Positions 17,375-26,903 of a DNA stretch of 64,000 nt are shown here, one piece after another. Numbering within the stretch: position 1 is the first letter of the stretch; each line of letters begins with the position of its first letter. This DNA is from Pelagimonas sp. (GTDB lineage Bacteria > Pseudomonadota > Alphaproteobacteria > Rhodobacterales > Rhodobacteraceae), in the NCBI GenBank assembly GCA_025210265.1, contig JAOASD010000031.1, positions 1-64,000 of the forward strand. Direction: 5' to 3'. The position numbers and the translations under genes are program-made. Under the pieces are notes generated by a model. The model worked only from the letters and a program-made list of their open reading frames with translations. It was not told the origin of the DNA and made no database searches.

Positions 17375-18010
17375 ATGCTGGAACTCGATCATATCGTCGT
17401 TGTCGGAGAGAGCCTGGACGAAGCCGCCGCCCATGTCGAAGCGCAGCTGGGCACGCCGCTGCTGCCCGGTGGGGCACATGCGGTGTTTGGCACCCATAAC
17501 CGGCTGCTTGGCCTGTCGCCGGGCCTGTATTTAGAGGCGATTGCCATTGACCCGGCCGCCCCGCCGCCCGCGCGGGCGCGCTGGTTCGGGTTGGATCATT
17601 TTCAGGGGGCGGCGCGGCTGGACAAATGGGTGCTGCGGGTTGCGGATATGGATGCGGCGTTGGAACATCTGCCAATGGCGGGGCAACCGGTTGCGGTGCA
17701 ACGCGGCGGGCTTAGCTGGACCATGGCTGTCCCAGAGGATGGGAAATTGCCTTTTGATGGGGTGTTTCCTGCGCTGATTCAATGGCATAGCCATGTGCCG
17801 CCGGGCAAGATCCTGCCCGGTGGGGATCTGCGATTGAACCATCTGACCATATGCCATCCGCAGGTGGATCAGCTGCGGGCGTTGCTTTGGCCTTTGCTGT
17901 CGCATCAGACCCGCGACATGCTGCGCTTTGACCTCTGTCCAGAGGGGGCGGCGGGGCTGCGCGCGGAAATCCACTGTGCGGCGCTGTCAGCAGACAGGGC
18001 GTTTTCATGA
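17375..18010 (+). CDS. VOC family (glyoxalase-like) protein
   Basis: A 211-residue protein of the glyoxalase-like group (PF13468) in the vicinal-oxygen-chelate superfamily. It begins LELDHIVVVGESLDEAAAHVE with the usual first metal-ligand His and the paired beta-alpha-beta modules, and has GGAHAVFGTHNRLLGL and YLEAIAIDP as in other members. The substrate is unknown. The ATG at 17375 follows ACAGGAG (17364-17370), which settles the start. Its stop overlaps the acetyltransferase start (ATGA at 18007), so the two are co-translated. Confidence 0.85.
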   Translation: MLELDHIVVVGESLDEAAAHVEAQLGTPLLPGGAHAVFGTHNRLLGLSPGLYLEAIAIDPAAPPPARARWFGLDHFQGAARLDKWVLRVADMDAALEHLPMAGQPVAVQRGGLSWTMAVPEDGKLPFDGVFPALIQWHSHVPPGKILPGGDLRLNHLTICHPQVDQLRALLWPLLSHQTRDMLRFDLCPEGAAGLRAEIHCAALSADRAFS

Positions 18011-18486
18011 TCATTCGGCCCGCGCGCAGTTCGGACGCCGCCCGCATTGCTGATATTTGGAACGATGTGATTGACGCAACGGCGATCACCTTTACCTCGC
18101 AGCGCAAAACCGCGCCGGGGATTGTTGCGGATATTGCCGCGCGGGGCGACCTGTTTCAGGTTGCCGAGATTGACGGCACTGTGCAGGGCTTTGCCACCGC
18201 GTTTCAGTTTCGCGGCGGGCCGGGCTATGCCTTTACCTATGAACATTCGATCCAGCTGGCCCCTGAGGCGCGGGGCTTTGGGGCGGGGCGTGCTTTGATG
18301 GATGCGCTCGAAGAGGCGCTGCGCCGGGCGGGGGCGCATAGCCTGTGGGCGGGCGTGTCTGGCGAAAATCCCGGTGGGGTGGTGTTCCATGAAAAGCTGG
18401 GGTTTCAGCGGGTGGCGTTGCTGCCGCAGGTGGGGCGGAAATTCGATCGTTGGATGGATCTTGTGCTCTTGCAGAAATTTCTGTGA
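18007..18486 (+). CDS. GNAT family N-acetyltransferase (phosphinothricin/methionine-sulfoximine type)
   Basis: A 159-residue GNAT enzyme. The N-terminus IIRPARSSDAARIADIWNDVI and the following AITFTSQ place it in the phosphinothricin (PAT)/MddA-like group that acetylates the amino group of glutamine-synthetase inhibitors or methionine sulfoximine. The acetyl-CoA loop region PEARGFGAGRALMDALEEA and the late VVFHEKLGFQRVALLPQVGRK are typical. The ATG overlaps the upstream VOC gene stop. The natural substrate cannot be read from sequence. Confidence 0.85.
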   Translation: MIIRPARSSDAARIADIWNDVIDATAITFTSQRKTAPGIVADIAARGDLFQVAEIDGTVQGFATAFQFRGGPGYAFTYEHSIQLAPEARGFGAGRALMDALEEALRRAGAHSLWAGVSGENPGGVVFHEKLGFQRVALLPQVGRKFDRWMDLVLLQKFL

Positions 18487-18538
18487 AATCCGGGCCTTCT
18501 GGCCTGACACTGGCGGCAAGACGGCGTAAACTGCTGCT

Positions 18539-19213
18539 ATGTCGATCTGGAACCGCATCACTGGCGCCTTGGCTGCGCTTGCTTCGGGCGAAGGGCTGGC
18601 GGCGGTGTTTGACCAGCTGCGCAGCCCGCCGGAACGCTCTGTCGGGTTTACCATTGCGGTGATTGCTCTGTCGGCCAAAATGGCCAAGGCAGACGGGCAG
18701 GTCACGCGCGATGAGGTCACGGCCTTTCGCCAGATTTTCCACATTGCGCCAAAGGATGAACCGGGCGCGGCCAAGCTGTTCAATCTGGCGCGCAAGGATG
18801 TCGCCGGGTTCGAGGAATATGCCCGCCGGATCCGGGTGATGTTTGGCGATGACTCCTCTATGTTCTGTGATCTGATGGAAGGTCTGTTCCACATCGCCAT
18901 GGCCGATGGCACCTATCATCCGGCCGAAGATGCGTTTTTGCAGCGCGTGGCCGAGATTTTCGGCATGGATGAACGGCGGTTCAATTCTGTTCGGGCACGC
19001 TATGTGCCTGATGCAGACCCCGACCCTTACACGGTTCTGGGGGTGGATCCTGACATGCCACTGGCAGAGATCCGCAAGGTCTGGCGTCAGTTGGTGCGCA
19101 ATTACCACCCGGATGTGATGATCGCCCGCGGCGTCCCCGAAGAGGCGGTGCAGCTGAGCCAGCGCCGCATGGCCGATATCAACCGCGCCTGGGAAGAGAT
19201 CTCCAGCGCGTAA
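18539..19213 (+). CDS. TerB/DnaJ-domain (DjlA-like) co-chaperone
   Basis: A 224-residue protein with an N-terminal TerB-like helical domain (about residues 33-150, with KMAKADGQVTRDEV and IAMADGTYHPAEDAFL, two acidic metal-binding-type loops) and a C-terminal J domain (about 160-224) with the HPD motif in RNYHPDVM. This is the DjlA arrangement without the N-terminal membrane anchor, so it is probably a soluble Hsp70 co-chaperone. It starts 52 bp after the acetyltransferase and is 13 bp ahead of the next gene. Confidence 0.88.
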   Translation: MSIWNRITGALAALASGEGLAAVFDQLRSPPERSVGFTIAVIALSAKMAKADGQVTRDEVTAFRQIFHIAPKDEPGAAKLFNLARKDVAGFEEYARRIRVMFGDDSSMFCDLMEGLFHIAMADGTYHPAEDAFLQRVAEIFGMDERRFNSVRARYVPDADPDPYTVLGVDPDMPLAEIRKVWRQLVRNYHPDVMIARGVPEEAVQLSQRRMADINRAWEEISSA

Positions 19214-19226
19214 ACAGGGGCGGAAC

Positions 19227-20234
19227 ATGCGGCTGGCCACATATAATGTCGAATGGTTCGATGCACTGTTTGATGAGGGCGGGCAGCTGATTGCCGATGG
19301 GGGCTGGTCCGCGCGCCACAATGTCACCCGCCAGCAGCAGGCAGAGGCGCTGGGGATTGTGTTCACCGCGCTGGATGCCGATGCGATTATGCTGATCGAG
19401 GCACCGGACACGTCGCGCCGCCGATCAACCGCGCGGGCGCTGGACAGTTTTGTGCAGGCCTTTGAGTTGCGCACCAGCGGCATCGTCACCGGGTTTGTGA
19501 ACGACACCCAACAGGAAATCGCGCTGCTTTATGATCCGGCCAAGCTAAGCGCGCGGCATGACCCGCAGGGCAGTGCCGACAGCGTGCCGCCGCGCTTTGA
19601 TCATGCGTTCGAGATTGATCTGGATGTGGATGCGACCAAGGATCAGGTGAGTTTTTCCAAACCACCTTTGGAGTTGGCTCTGACCACTGCCGAGGGCCGC
19701 GCGCTGCGTCTGATCGGGGCGCATCTGAAATCCAAGGCCCCCCATGGCGCGCGCAATCGCGACGAGGTCATGCGCCTCTCCATCGCCAACCGGCGCAAGC
19801 AGCTGGCTCAGGCGATCTGGCTGCGTCAGCGCATCGACACGCATCTGCAGGCGGGTGACAGCCTGATCCTGATGGGTGATCTGAATGATGGGCCGGGCCT
19901 GGATGAATATGAAAACCTGTTCGGGCGCAGCTCGGTTGAAATCATCGCGGGGCAGGGGGCTGCGCAGATGTATGACCCCCATGCGGCGCAGGCCCTGTCC
20001 AGCCGCATCGCCGCCCAGCCCAGCACCGCGCGGTTTTACCTCAGCCGTCAGAAACGCTATCTGCAGGCGCTGCTGGACTATGTCATGGTCTCGCCCGATC
20101 TGCGCGCCCTGTCGCCGGACTGGCGGATCTGGCACCCGTTTGACGACCCCGATTGCTGGAACCGGGTGGAGTTGCGCGAAGCCTTGCTGACCGCGTCAGA
20201 TCATTTCCCCGTCACGCTGGATATCGCGCTATAA
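19227..20234 (+). CDS. endonuclease/exonuclease/phosphatase (EEP) family protein
   Basis: A 335-residue EEP-superfamily hydrolase. Landmarks in order are RLATYNVEWFD (metal-binding Asn), MLIEAPD (catalytic Glu), the HLKSKAP segment, LMGDLNDGP (catalytic Asp/Asn pair), and SDHFPVTLDI at the C-terminus with the general-base His. Such enzymes cleave phosphodiesters in nucleic acids or lipids; the substrate is open. There is no signal peptide. GGGGCGGAAC precedes the ATG at 19227. Confidence 0.88.
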   Translation: MRLATYNVEWFDALFDEGGQLIADGGWSARHNVTRQQQAEALGIVFTALDADAIMLIEAPDTSRRRSTARALDSFVQAFELRTSGIVTGFVNDTQQEIALLYDPAKLSARHDPQGSADSVPPRFDHAFEIDLDVDATKDQVSFSKPPLELALTTAEGRALRLIGAHLKSKAPHGARNRDEVMRLSIANRRKQLAQAIWLRQRIDTHLQAGDSLILMGDLNDGPGLDEYENLFGRSSVEIIAGQGAAQMYDPHAAQALSSRIAAQPSTARFYLSRQKRYLQALLDYVMVSPDLRALSPDWRIWHPFDDPDCWNRVELREALLTASDHFPVTLDIAL

Positions 20235-20272
20235 GGGGCCGTGCCCTTTTTCTCAGCCTTGGGATGTCCCAT

Positions 20273-20650
20273 ATGCGTGTTATGAAATCACTTGCCACTG
20301 CCTGCCTGATTGTCGGCCTCAGCGCCGCGCCCGTTATCGCCCAAGAGCCTGAGGAAGAAGGGTTTTCCCTAATGGAAGAGGGCGCGCGCCTGATCCTCAA
20401 AGGTCTGATGGACGAGATGGAGCCAGCCCTGAACGAGCTGGACCAGATGACCGGCGAGATCGAGCCCTTTCTCAAGGAGTTCGCCAGCGAAATGGGCCCG
20501 GCCCTGCGCGATCTGATGAGCAAGGTCGAAGACTGGTCCGCCTATCACCCGCCCGAAATCCTGCCCAATGGCGACATCATCCTGCGCCGGAAGGTTGAGG
20601 AAGAGGGCGAGGATAGCCCGGCAGGCAAAGGGGCAGAGATAGAGTTGTAG
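20273..20650 (+). CDS. small exported acidic protein
   Basis: A 125-residue protein with a clear signal peptide (MRVMKSLATACLIVGLSAAP, cleaved after VIAQ) and a mature part that is strongly acidic and helical (GLMDEMEPALNELDQM and following). It contains WSAYHPPEILPNGDIILRRK, a segment I recall from conserved Rhodobacteraceae periplasmic proteins (sometimes labelled AAA+ family by automatic transfer, which I do not support). In-frame ATGs at 20264, 20273 and 20282 compete; GGGA at 20261 fits the second. Function unknown. Confidence 0.7.
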   Translation: MRVMKSLATACLIVGLSAAPVIAQEPEEEGFSLMEEGARLILKGLMDEMEPALNELDQMTGEIEPFLKEFASEMGPALRDLMSKVEDWSAYHPPEILPNGDIILRRKVEEEGEDSPAGKGAEIEL

Positions 20651-20745
20651 GCTGAGGCACACCAGGCTTCGGTCATCTACAACCCGATACAGGGGGGCCA
20701 GGGCTCTCACGCTCCGTAACGCCGGTCATCGCGCCATCAATGACC

Positions 20746-22293
20746 TCAACTCAGGTGAATTTCCGCCTGCCCGGCATCCAGTGTCGTTGCCAGGGCCTGA
20801 AACCGGGTTTCGGTGACTTCGCCGCAGAGGTCGGCAATGTTTTGGGGCAGGTGTAGTCCCAGCGCGCCGGTCCAGCGGTCCCAGCTGAGGCGGGGCATGG
20901 TTTCGCGCGGGTTTGTTGTCCAGAACAGCGCGCCAAGGCGCATGGCCTTGCCCAGCATTTCCGCTTCGGTCTGTTGGGCATCGTCCAGCAGCCCGTAGAT
21001 CTGGCCAAACCGGTTGCCGTCGCGTTTGTTGCGATAGCGATGCATCAGGGCCAGCCCCAGATAGACCCGTTCGACATGGGTCAGCCCGCCCAGATTGGCG
21101 CGGGTGGCGTTGTCGAAACAGACTTCGGCGCGGTAATCGGGATGGGCGCGCCAGCTGACGTCATGCAGCAGGCAGGCGGCTTTGACGATGCGCATCCGGC
21201 TGCGGGGGGCATCGCGGAACAGCGGTTTGATAAAGTTATACAGCACCTTGCCGAAACCGGGTAGGCGGGCGTCTTTGTGTTCGGCAAAGCGGCAGGCTTC
21301 GATCAGGGGATCGCGTTCGCGGATTTCCTGTGGCATTTGTTCATACAGCATCCCTTCGCGGATCCCGTAGGAAGACACGGCGATGTCCACGGGTCGGAAG
21401 GTTTTGATCAGCCGTTCCAGCACCTCGCAGGCATAGGGCACCAGCGCCATCCGAGTGGCGGAAATCTGGCAGGCGCGGCGCAGATCCTCCAGATCGTTGG
21501 CGGCGATATAGCGGATCGTGTCACTGACTGCCTGCACATCCATGCGATATTCATGCAGCACATGCAGCGGATAGCCCCGGCGTTCCATGTCAATCCGGGC
21601 GATGGCGCGCCAGCTGCCGCCGATCAGGAACAGGCGGTCGCGCTGAGGCCCCATCTGGGCGGCAAGATCGCGGATCACGGTTTTGATATGGGCGCGCCTG
21701 GCCTCGGCGCCGCCTTCCATATCCTTGAATTTGAGCGGCCCAAGGGGGGAGGTCACGCGCTGGCCGACCTCGCCATCCTGAATTTCGGCCAGCTCCATGG
21801 ACGAGCCGCCAATATCGCAGATCAGACCATAGGCGCCGGGCCAGCCCAGCAACACGCCCTGCGCCGACAGGCGGGCCTCTTCCTCGCCATCAATCACCCA
21901 GACTTTCAGCCCGGTGGCCTGTTCCAGTTCCTCGCGAAAGGCGGGGCCATCCGCGGCCTCGCGCATGGCGGCGGTGGCGACCACGGTCAGGCCGGGCAGG
22001 TCCATGCCCTCGGCCAGCATGTTGAACCGTTTCAGCGCGGTCAGGGCGCGGATCTTGCCTTCGGGGTTCAGATGGCCGGTTTCGGACATGCCTGCGCCCA
22101 GGGCGCACATGACTTTTTCATTGTAGAAATAGGCGGGGCTGCGGGCGGCACCGTCAAACACCACCAGACGGACAGAGTTGGATCCGATGTCAACCACCCC
22201 GACCCGAGACAGCGCGCGGGCCTTTGGATCGTCAAAGATCGGGTGCCCGAATGGATCCCAGTCCTGGGGTGCGGAATCGGTTTGGCCGTCCAT
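20746..22293 (-). CDS. ppx: exopolyphosphatase (Ppx/GppA family)
   Basis: A 515-residue Ppx/GppA enzyme that hydrolyses polyphosphate from its ends (or pppGpp). ASKHA-fold motifs are visible: phosphate-1 VGVVDIGSNSVRLVVFDG, VATAAMREA, a phosphate-2 motif LICDIGGSSMELA, and the C-terminal HD-like domain with LLHDVSWRAHPDYR. It begins at the ATG at 22293; an in-frame ATG two codons upstream (22299) is possible. Downstream of ppk on the same strand but separated from it by a flagellin gene. Confidence 0.93.
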   Translation of the reverse strand: MDGQTDSAPQDWDPFGHPIFDDPKARALSRVGVVDIGSNSVRLVVFDGAARSPAYFYNEKVMCALGAGMSETGHLNPEGKIRALTALKRFNMLAEGMDLPGLTVVATAAMREAADGPAFREELEQATGLKVWVIDGEEEARLSAQGVLLGWPGAYGLICDIGGSSMELAEIQDGEVGQRVTSPLGPLKFKDMEGGAEARRAHIKTVIRDLAAQMGPQRDRLFLIGGSWRAIARIDMERRGYPLHVLHEYRMDVQAVSDTIRYIAANDLEDLRRACQISATRMALVPYACEVLERLIKTFRPVDIAVSSYGIREGMLYEQMPQEIRERDPLIEACRFAEHKDARLPGFGKVLYNFIKPLFRDAPRSRMRIVKAACLLHDVSWRAHPDYRAEVCFDNATRANLGGLTHVERVYLGLALMHRYRNKRDGNRFGQIYGLLDDAQQTEAEMLGKAMRLGALFWTTNPRETMPRLSWDRWTGALGLHLPQNIADLCGEVTETRFQALATTLDAGQAEIHLS

Positions 22294-22363
22294 GATCATC
22301 CCTGTCAGCTATGCGTGTTTGGTCTAACACGTCGATATGGTTAGGGAAAAGGGCCAATGCATA

Positions 22364-23662
22364 TCAGCGCAGCAGCGACAGGATGGCCTGAGGCGATTGA
22401 TTGGCGATGGACAGCGCCTGTGCGGCCAGTTCCTGTTGCACCAGAAGAGCCTGAATGCGGGCTGCGCTTTCTTCCAGATCCGTGGCTTCGATGGCGCTTT
22501 GGCCGTCTTTGAGAACGGCGGCCATATTGGCGTGAAAGACGCGTTGGGATTCCAGACGGCGCTGATCGGTGCCAAGCGCAGAGCCTGCGTCAATGGCCAC
22601 ATTGATCAGGCCTTCGATCTGGCCCATGGCAGCCTGTGCGCCCGCATCGCTGGTCACGTCGATTTTGGTCAGATCCTCCAGCCCTCCGCCAATGCGGTTG
22701 CCGGCATCGGCCCCCAGCTGACTGACCGTCACAAGGATGCGGTCGCTGTTATTGGTCTTTTTCGATGTGATCTCTAGTGCGCCATTGCGCGCCGATACAT
22801 TCAGCACATCCCGATCCAGCCCGTTTGCTTCGGCATAGACGCCCCAGCGATTGGCCAGCGCCTTGGCAACATCATGCATGGTGTCACCGTCGCGGACCAC
22901 ATAGGACATTTCGCTGTTGGACAGCTCTGTCTGGCTCTGCAGCCAGATATTTGTGGTGCGATAGGCGAACATGTCAAAGGTGGAAAAATCGGGGTCGAGC
23001 CCAAACATGGTCAGCCCATAGGCGGTGCCTGCTTCGGCGCTGAGGCTGTTCAGGTCGATGCTGCCTTCGCGGTTGGAATTGATCAGCGTGGATCCGGCAT
23101 GGCCGCGATAGCTGCCGCCTGAGGCCGCGATTTCGGACTGTTCAATGCGCAGATCCTGCTTTTTCACGGAAATGCGGGAATAGGCGATGCTGCTATTGGT
23201 GCGATCATAAGAGGACAACATCTGCACCTGGCCCGACCCATTTGCCTGGCTGCCATTGGACAAAAGGTTTTCGCCGTTGAGTTGCGACATTTCCACAACC
23301 GAGCGCACCTGATCGCTGAGCGCCTCGACCCCGGCCTGCAGCGCGTTGCGGTCTGTGTTGCCCAGCTGGGACTGGATCACCAAATCCTTCACATCAATCA
23401 GCAGATCGGTGATGGTTTCTGCCGCCTGCCGGGACACGGCGACTGTGGCTTCGCCCAGTGCCAGACTTTCCTGAACCCGCTGGGATGCGGTCAGATCCGA
23501 GTTGATTGTTTTGGAGGCGGCCCAAAACGCCCCGCCGCGCGCATCGCCGGCGGCGTTTTTGCCCGATGACAGCGCCATGCGAGTTTGGGCCAGATCCTGG
23601 CCGATGGTCTGCAATGTTTTCAGCGCGGTGCTTGCGCTACTGATGTTCAGGATACTGGCCAT
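22364..23662 (-). CDS. flagellin
   Basis: A 432-residue flagellin. The N-terminal coiled-coil D0/D1 domain (SILNISSASTALKTLQTIGQ, then ALSSGKNAAGDARGGAFW) and the C-terminal domain (IEATDLEESAARIQALLVQQ ending QAILSLLR) are both intact. In the variable middle, VRDGDTMHDVAKALANRW to GALEITS matches the flagellin IN motif. It forms the extracellular filament after export by the flagellar type III system. The ATG at 23662 marks the conserved N-terminus; the frame stays open upstream without homology. No other flagellar gene is present in the window, and it interrupts ppk and ppx. Confidence 0.93.
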   Translation of the reverse strand: MASILNISSASTALKTLQTIGQDLAQTRMALSSGKNAAGDARGGAFWAASKTINSDLTASQRVQESLALGEATVAVSRQAAETITDLLIDVKDLVIQSQLGNTDRNALQAGVEALSDQVRSVVEMSQLNGENLLSNGSQANGSGQVQMLSSYDRTNSSIAYSRISVKKQDLRIEQSEIAASGGSYRGHAGSTLINSNREGSIDLNSLSAEAGTAYGLTMFGLDPDFSTFDMFAYRTTNIWLQSQTELSNSEMSYVVRDGDTMHDVAKALANRWGVYAEANGLDRDVLNVSARNGALEITSKKTNNSDRILVTVSQLGADAGNRIGGGLEDLTKIDVTSDAGAQAAMGQIEGLINVAIDAGSALGTDQRRLESQRVFHANMAAVLKDGQSAIEATDLEESAARIQALLVQQELAAQALSIANQSPQAILSLLR

Positions 23663-23966
23663 CCGTGCTGCCTCTGTCGTTTGAGGGCGCGTTCTGCACC
23701 GCGGGCGACGCCTTCGGGCGTAGCTCGATCTTGTCATCCTTATCTTTACGTTGCCGTCCGACTGTTCGCGCAGTGGGCCAGACCCTTGCAGCATGGCGTC
23801 AGGGTCTTAACCGGGGATTGCTGTTTCGGGGCCATTGCGAGGTGTGTTTGCGGCACAAAAAAGGCGGGGCCTTTTTTGCGGTTGTGCCCGGCCGCGACGG
23901 AGGGTCAGGGCCGAGATCGGTCGTTTTGTGCCGTTTCCTGAGGGCGCGCGCCCCTAGCCGCCGCCC
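23663..23966. other. 304-bp flagellin upstream region with terminator
   Basis: This gap separates ppk (ending at 23967) from flagellin (starting at 23662), both on the minus strand. It holds the terminator-like hairpin at 23857-23877. The remaining about 190 bp is presumed to contain the flagellin promoter and leader; I found no convincing FliA or sigma-54 box by eye. No ORF in it looks real. Confidence 0.5.
23857..23877 (-). terminator. bidirectional terminator between ppk and flagellin
   Basis: AAAAAAGGC (23857-23865) and GCCTTTTTT (23869-23877) are a perfect 9-bp inverted repeat with a GGG loop, giving a T-run on both strands. It lies about 90 bp after the ppk stop and insulates flagellin from ppk read-through. 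Confidence 0.8.
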
Positions 23967-26144
23967 CTAGCCGTCGTCCGTATGGGTCAGCTTTGGCACA
24001 TCCGATGCCCCGGCAGACCCGCGCCCGGACAGCGAGGGATATTCCATGAAAAAGCGGTGGCAGTTAAAGGCAAAGGCCCCCTCGGCCACGGGATGGCGGA
24101 TGAAATGGCCATCCGGTTCCATCACCCAGCTTTGCGCAGTGTCGGCCAGGTTCGCCGCCATGACCTGGCTGACGATCTGCGCCTTGACCGTGGCGTTCTG
24201 GATTTCGACCATGGTTTCCACGCGCCGGTTCAGGTTGCGGCCCATCCAGTCCGCCGAGCTCATGAAGACGCGGGATTTGGAATGGGGCAGCCCGTGGCCA
24301 TTGCCGAAACAGGCGATGCGGGAATGTTCCAGGAACCGCCCGACGATGGATTTCACCCGGATGTTTTCCGACAGGCCCTTGATGCCGGGGCGCAGCCCGC
24401 AGATGCCGCGGATCACGCAATCCACCCGCACCCCGGCCTGGCTGGCGCGGTATAATGCGTCGATCATGTCCGGTTCGATCAGCGAATTCATTTTCAGCCA
24501 GATCTGTGCCGGGCGGCCTTTACGGGCGTGTTCCATCTCGGCCTCGATCCGCTCCAGCATCCCGGATTTCAGATCATGGGGCGAGATATGCAGGTTCTCC
24601 AGCCCCTCGGGCATGGCATAGCCCGACAGGTAGTTGAAAATCTTGGCTGCATCGCGTCCCAGCGCCGCATCACAGGTGAAAAAGCTGAGATCGGTGTAAA
24701 TCTTGGCGGTGATCGGGTGGTAATTGCCGGTGCCCCAATGGGTGTAGGTCACCAGCTTGTTGCCTTCGCGGCGCACAACCTGGCTGATCTTGGCGTGGGT
24801 TTTCCAGTCAAGGAATCCATAGACCACATGGGCCCCCGACCGTTCCAGCCGCCGGGACTGGCGGATATTGGCGGCCTCGTCAAACCGGGCTTTCAGTTCC
24901 ACAAGGGCAGTGACGGATTTGCCCTCTTCGGCGGCTTCGCACAGGGCGCTGACAATCGGAGAATTGCGCGAGGTCCGGTACAATGTCTGTTTGATCGCGA
25001 CCACATCCGGGTCGCGCGCCGCCTGCGCCAGAAACCGCACCACCATGTCAAAGGTTTCATAAGGGTGATGCAGCAGCATGTCCTTTTGCGCGATGGCGTC
25101 GAACATGCTGCCTTCGTGGTCTTGGACGCGTTCGGGGACGCGGGGCGTGAAACTGGGCCAGAGCAGGTCGGGCCGCTCGTCGATCACCAGTTCCTTGAGA
25201 TCGGCAATGCCGATCATGCCGTCCAGTTCGACCACTTCCTGATCTTTGACCTGCAATTCCCGCATGAGGATTTTGCGCAGGGCTTTGGGCGCGCCGGTGG
25301 AAATGGTCAGGCGCACGACCTCGCCACGGCGGCGGCGTTTCAGGGCGACCTCAAATTCGCGCACCAGATCTTCGGCTTCGTCCTCGACCTCCAGATCGCT
25401 GTCGCGCAGCACACGGAACCCGAACTGATCCTTGATACGGTAGCCGGGGAACAGGCTGTCGATGAACAGCAGCACCAGTTCCTCAAGCTGAATGAACCGG
25501 TGCTGGCCGGGGTCGCTGGGCAGCGCAATGAACCGATCCACCTGTGCCGGGATCGGCAACAGCGCCTGCAGCTGGGCCTTGTCGCGCACGCGCTCCAGCT
25601 GCAGTGCCAGACAGAACCCCATATTCGGGATGAAAGGAAAGGGATGCGCCGGGTCGATGGCCAGCGGGGACAGGACCGGAAAGACCTGTTCCAGAAAGGC
25701 TTTTTCCAGATAGCTGCGGTCGGTCTTGGTCAATTGGTCGATGCGCACGACGCTGATGCCTTCGGCGCGCATCAAGTCGCGCAGATCATGCAGACAGGCC
25801 TGTTGGGCGGCCATCAGGCGGCGGGCATCGTCGTTGATCAGCACCAGTTGCTCTGCCGGGGTCAGACCGTCGGCGGCGGGGGTGGTGTTGCCGGCCTGTG
25901 CCAATTCACGCAGCCCGGCCACGCGCACGGTGTAAAATTCATCCAGATTGCCCGCCGAGATCGACAGAAAGCGCAGCCGCTCCAGCAGAGGGATGCGCGG
26001 GTTTCCGGCCTCTTCCAGCACCCGCCAGTTGAATCCCAACCAGCTGAGTTCACGGTTGTGAAAGCGTCCCGGACCGGTCGGGTCCAGATCCGGCAGATCA
26101 ACGGGGGTAGGAAGCGGGGATTTGAGAAAGTCGGCTTGGGTCAT
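23967..26144 (-). CDS. ppk: polyphosphate kinase 1
   Basis: A 725-residue PPK1 that reversibly polymerises the terminal phosphate of ATP into polyphosphate. It has the N-terminal domain [20 protein letters not shown], a head domain, and the two phospholipase-D-like catalytic domains with the autophosphorylated histidine in [19 protein letters not shown] and the second motif in IACFGNGHG. The length is normal. It starts 33 bp after the hdaA stop on the same strand, so the perM-hdaA-ppk genes probably form one transcript. Confidence 0.95.
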   Translation of the reverse strand: MTQADFLKSPLPTPVDLPDLDPTGPGRFHNRELSWLGFNWRVLEEAGNPRIPLLERLRFLSISAGNLDEFYTVRVAGLRELAQAGNTTPAADGLTPAEQLVLINDDARRLMAAQQACLHDLRDLMRAEGISVVRIDQLTKTDRSYLEKAFLEQVFPVLSPLAIDPAHPFPFIPNMGFCLALQLERVRDKAQLQALLPIPAQVDRFIALPSDPGQHRFIQLEELVLLFIDSLFPGYRIKDQFGFRVLRDSDLEVEDEAEDLVREFEVALKRRRRGEVVRLTISTGAPKALRKILMRELQVKDQEVVELDGMIGIADLKELVIDERPDLLWPSFTPRVPERVQDHEGSMFDAIAQKDMLLHHPYETFDMVVRFLAQAARDPDVVAIKQTLYRTSRNSPIVSALCEAAEEGKSVTALVELKARFDEAANIRQSRRLERSGAHVVYGFLDWKTHAKISQVVRREGNKLVTYTHWGTGNYHPITAKIYTDLSFFTCDAALGRDAAKIFNYLSGYAMPEGLENLHISPHDLKSGMLERIEAEMEHARKGRPAQIWLKMNSLIEPDMIDALYRASQAGVRVDCVIRGICGLRPGIKGLSENIRVKSIVGRFLEHSRIACFGNGHGLPHSKSRVFMSSADWMGRNLNRRVETMVEIQNATVKAQIVSQVMAANLADTAQSWVMEPDGHFIRHPVAEGAFAFNCHRFFMEYPSLSGRGSAGASDVPKLTHTDDG

Positions 26145-26177
26145 GGGGGCGCTTATGCGACGGGGGATGCAACGGTT

Positions 26178-26903
26178 TTATGACGGATCGGTGGGCTGGG
26201 CCGGGTTTTGCGGGCGGTCCGTTTCGGGGGCGAGCCGGTCCATCACATCCATCGCCAGAGGGCGGCTGACCCCTTTGGGGCGGGTCAGCGCGGCGGCGTC
26301 CAGTTCTTCGACCATCTGTTGAATGGCGGTGTAGTCGCGCGGAATGCGGCGCGCCAGAAAGGGGATCACATCGGGGGCTGGCACGATCTGGCGATCGGCA
26401 AACAGCTTGGCGATCAGGGCGGCCAGCAGGTCGTCATCGGGTTTGTCCAGCGTGGCGATCTGCGCCCCGTCGGCGCGGCTTTGCAGATCGGGCAGGGTCA
26501 GGCCCCATTGCGCGGGCGGGGTGGTCGCGGTCATCAGCAGGGCATGGCCCTGTGCCAGCACCAGGTTGTGCAGGTGAAACAGCGCCTCTTCGACATCGCG
26601 CTGCCCGGCGATCTTGTCGACATCTTCGACGCAGACCGGCTGCGCCGCCAATGCGGGAATATCCTGATCGGGCAAGGACGCGGCGGGCACGATCTGCGCG
26701 TTGCTCAGCTTGGCCCAGACATGGGCCAGATGGGTTTTGCCTGCGCGGGCCGGACCGCACAGCACAGCCTTGCGCGCAGGCCACAGCGCCCAGCCTTCGA
26801 TCTGGCTGACCGCCATGGCATTGGCTTTGGTGACGTAGAAATCTTCGCGCCCCAGCGCCTCGCGTGTGGGCAGGGGCAGGGCCAGCTGAACCGGGTCTGT
26901 CAT
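26178..26903 (-). CDS. hdaA: DnaA-related regulatory inactivator HdaA
   Basis: A 241-residue DnaA-family AAA+ protein without the DNA-binding domain. The N-terminus carries QLALPLP, matching the sliding-clamp binding motif of Hda. Walker A is the degenerate GPARAGKTHL and Walker B is VCVEDVDKI. In alphaproteobacteria HdaA, with the clamp, stimulates ATP hydrolysis by DnaA and limits re-initiation of replication. Its ATG overlaps the perM-like stop codon (ATGA, 26900-26903). The conserved order with ppk is familiar from related genomes. Confidence 0.9.
   Translation of the reverse strand: MTDPVQLALPLPTREALGREDFYVTKANAMAVSQIEGWALWPARKAVLCGPARAGKTHLAHVWAKLSNAQIVPAASLPDQDIPALAAQPVCVEDVDKIAGQRDVEEALFHLHNLVLAQGHALLMTATTPPAQWGLTLPDLQSRADGAQIATLDKPDDDLLAALIAKLFADRQIVPAPDVIPFLARRIPRDYTAIQQMVEELDAAALTRPKGVSRPLAMDVMDRLAPETDRPQNPAQPTDPS

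Noticed and set aside
20651-20745. Possible tRNA or small RNA gene in the gap before ppx
   Set aside because: No cloverleaf, no T-loop GTTCGA motif and no terminator-like structure could be found.
23663-23800. A FliA (sigma-28) promoter for the flagellin
   Set aside because: A TAAAG is present on the minus strand but no matching GCCGATAA-type box follows at the right spacing.
24528-26183. A 551-codon open frame opposite ppk
   Set aside because: It is antisense to the well-conserved ppk gene and shows the His/Gln/Gly-rich composition of a GC-rich shadow frame.
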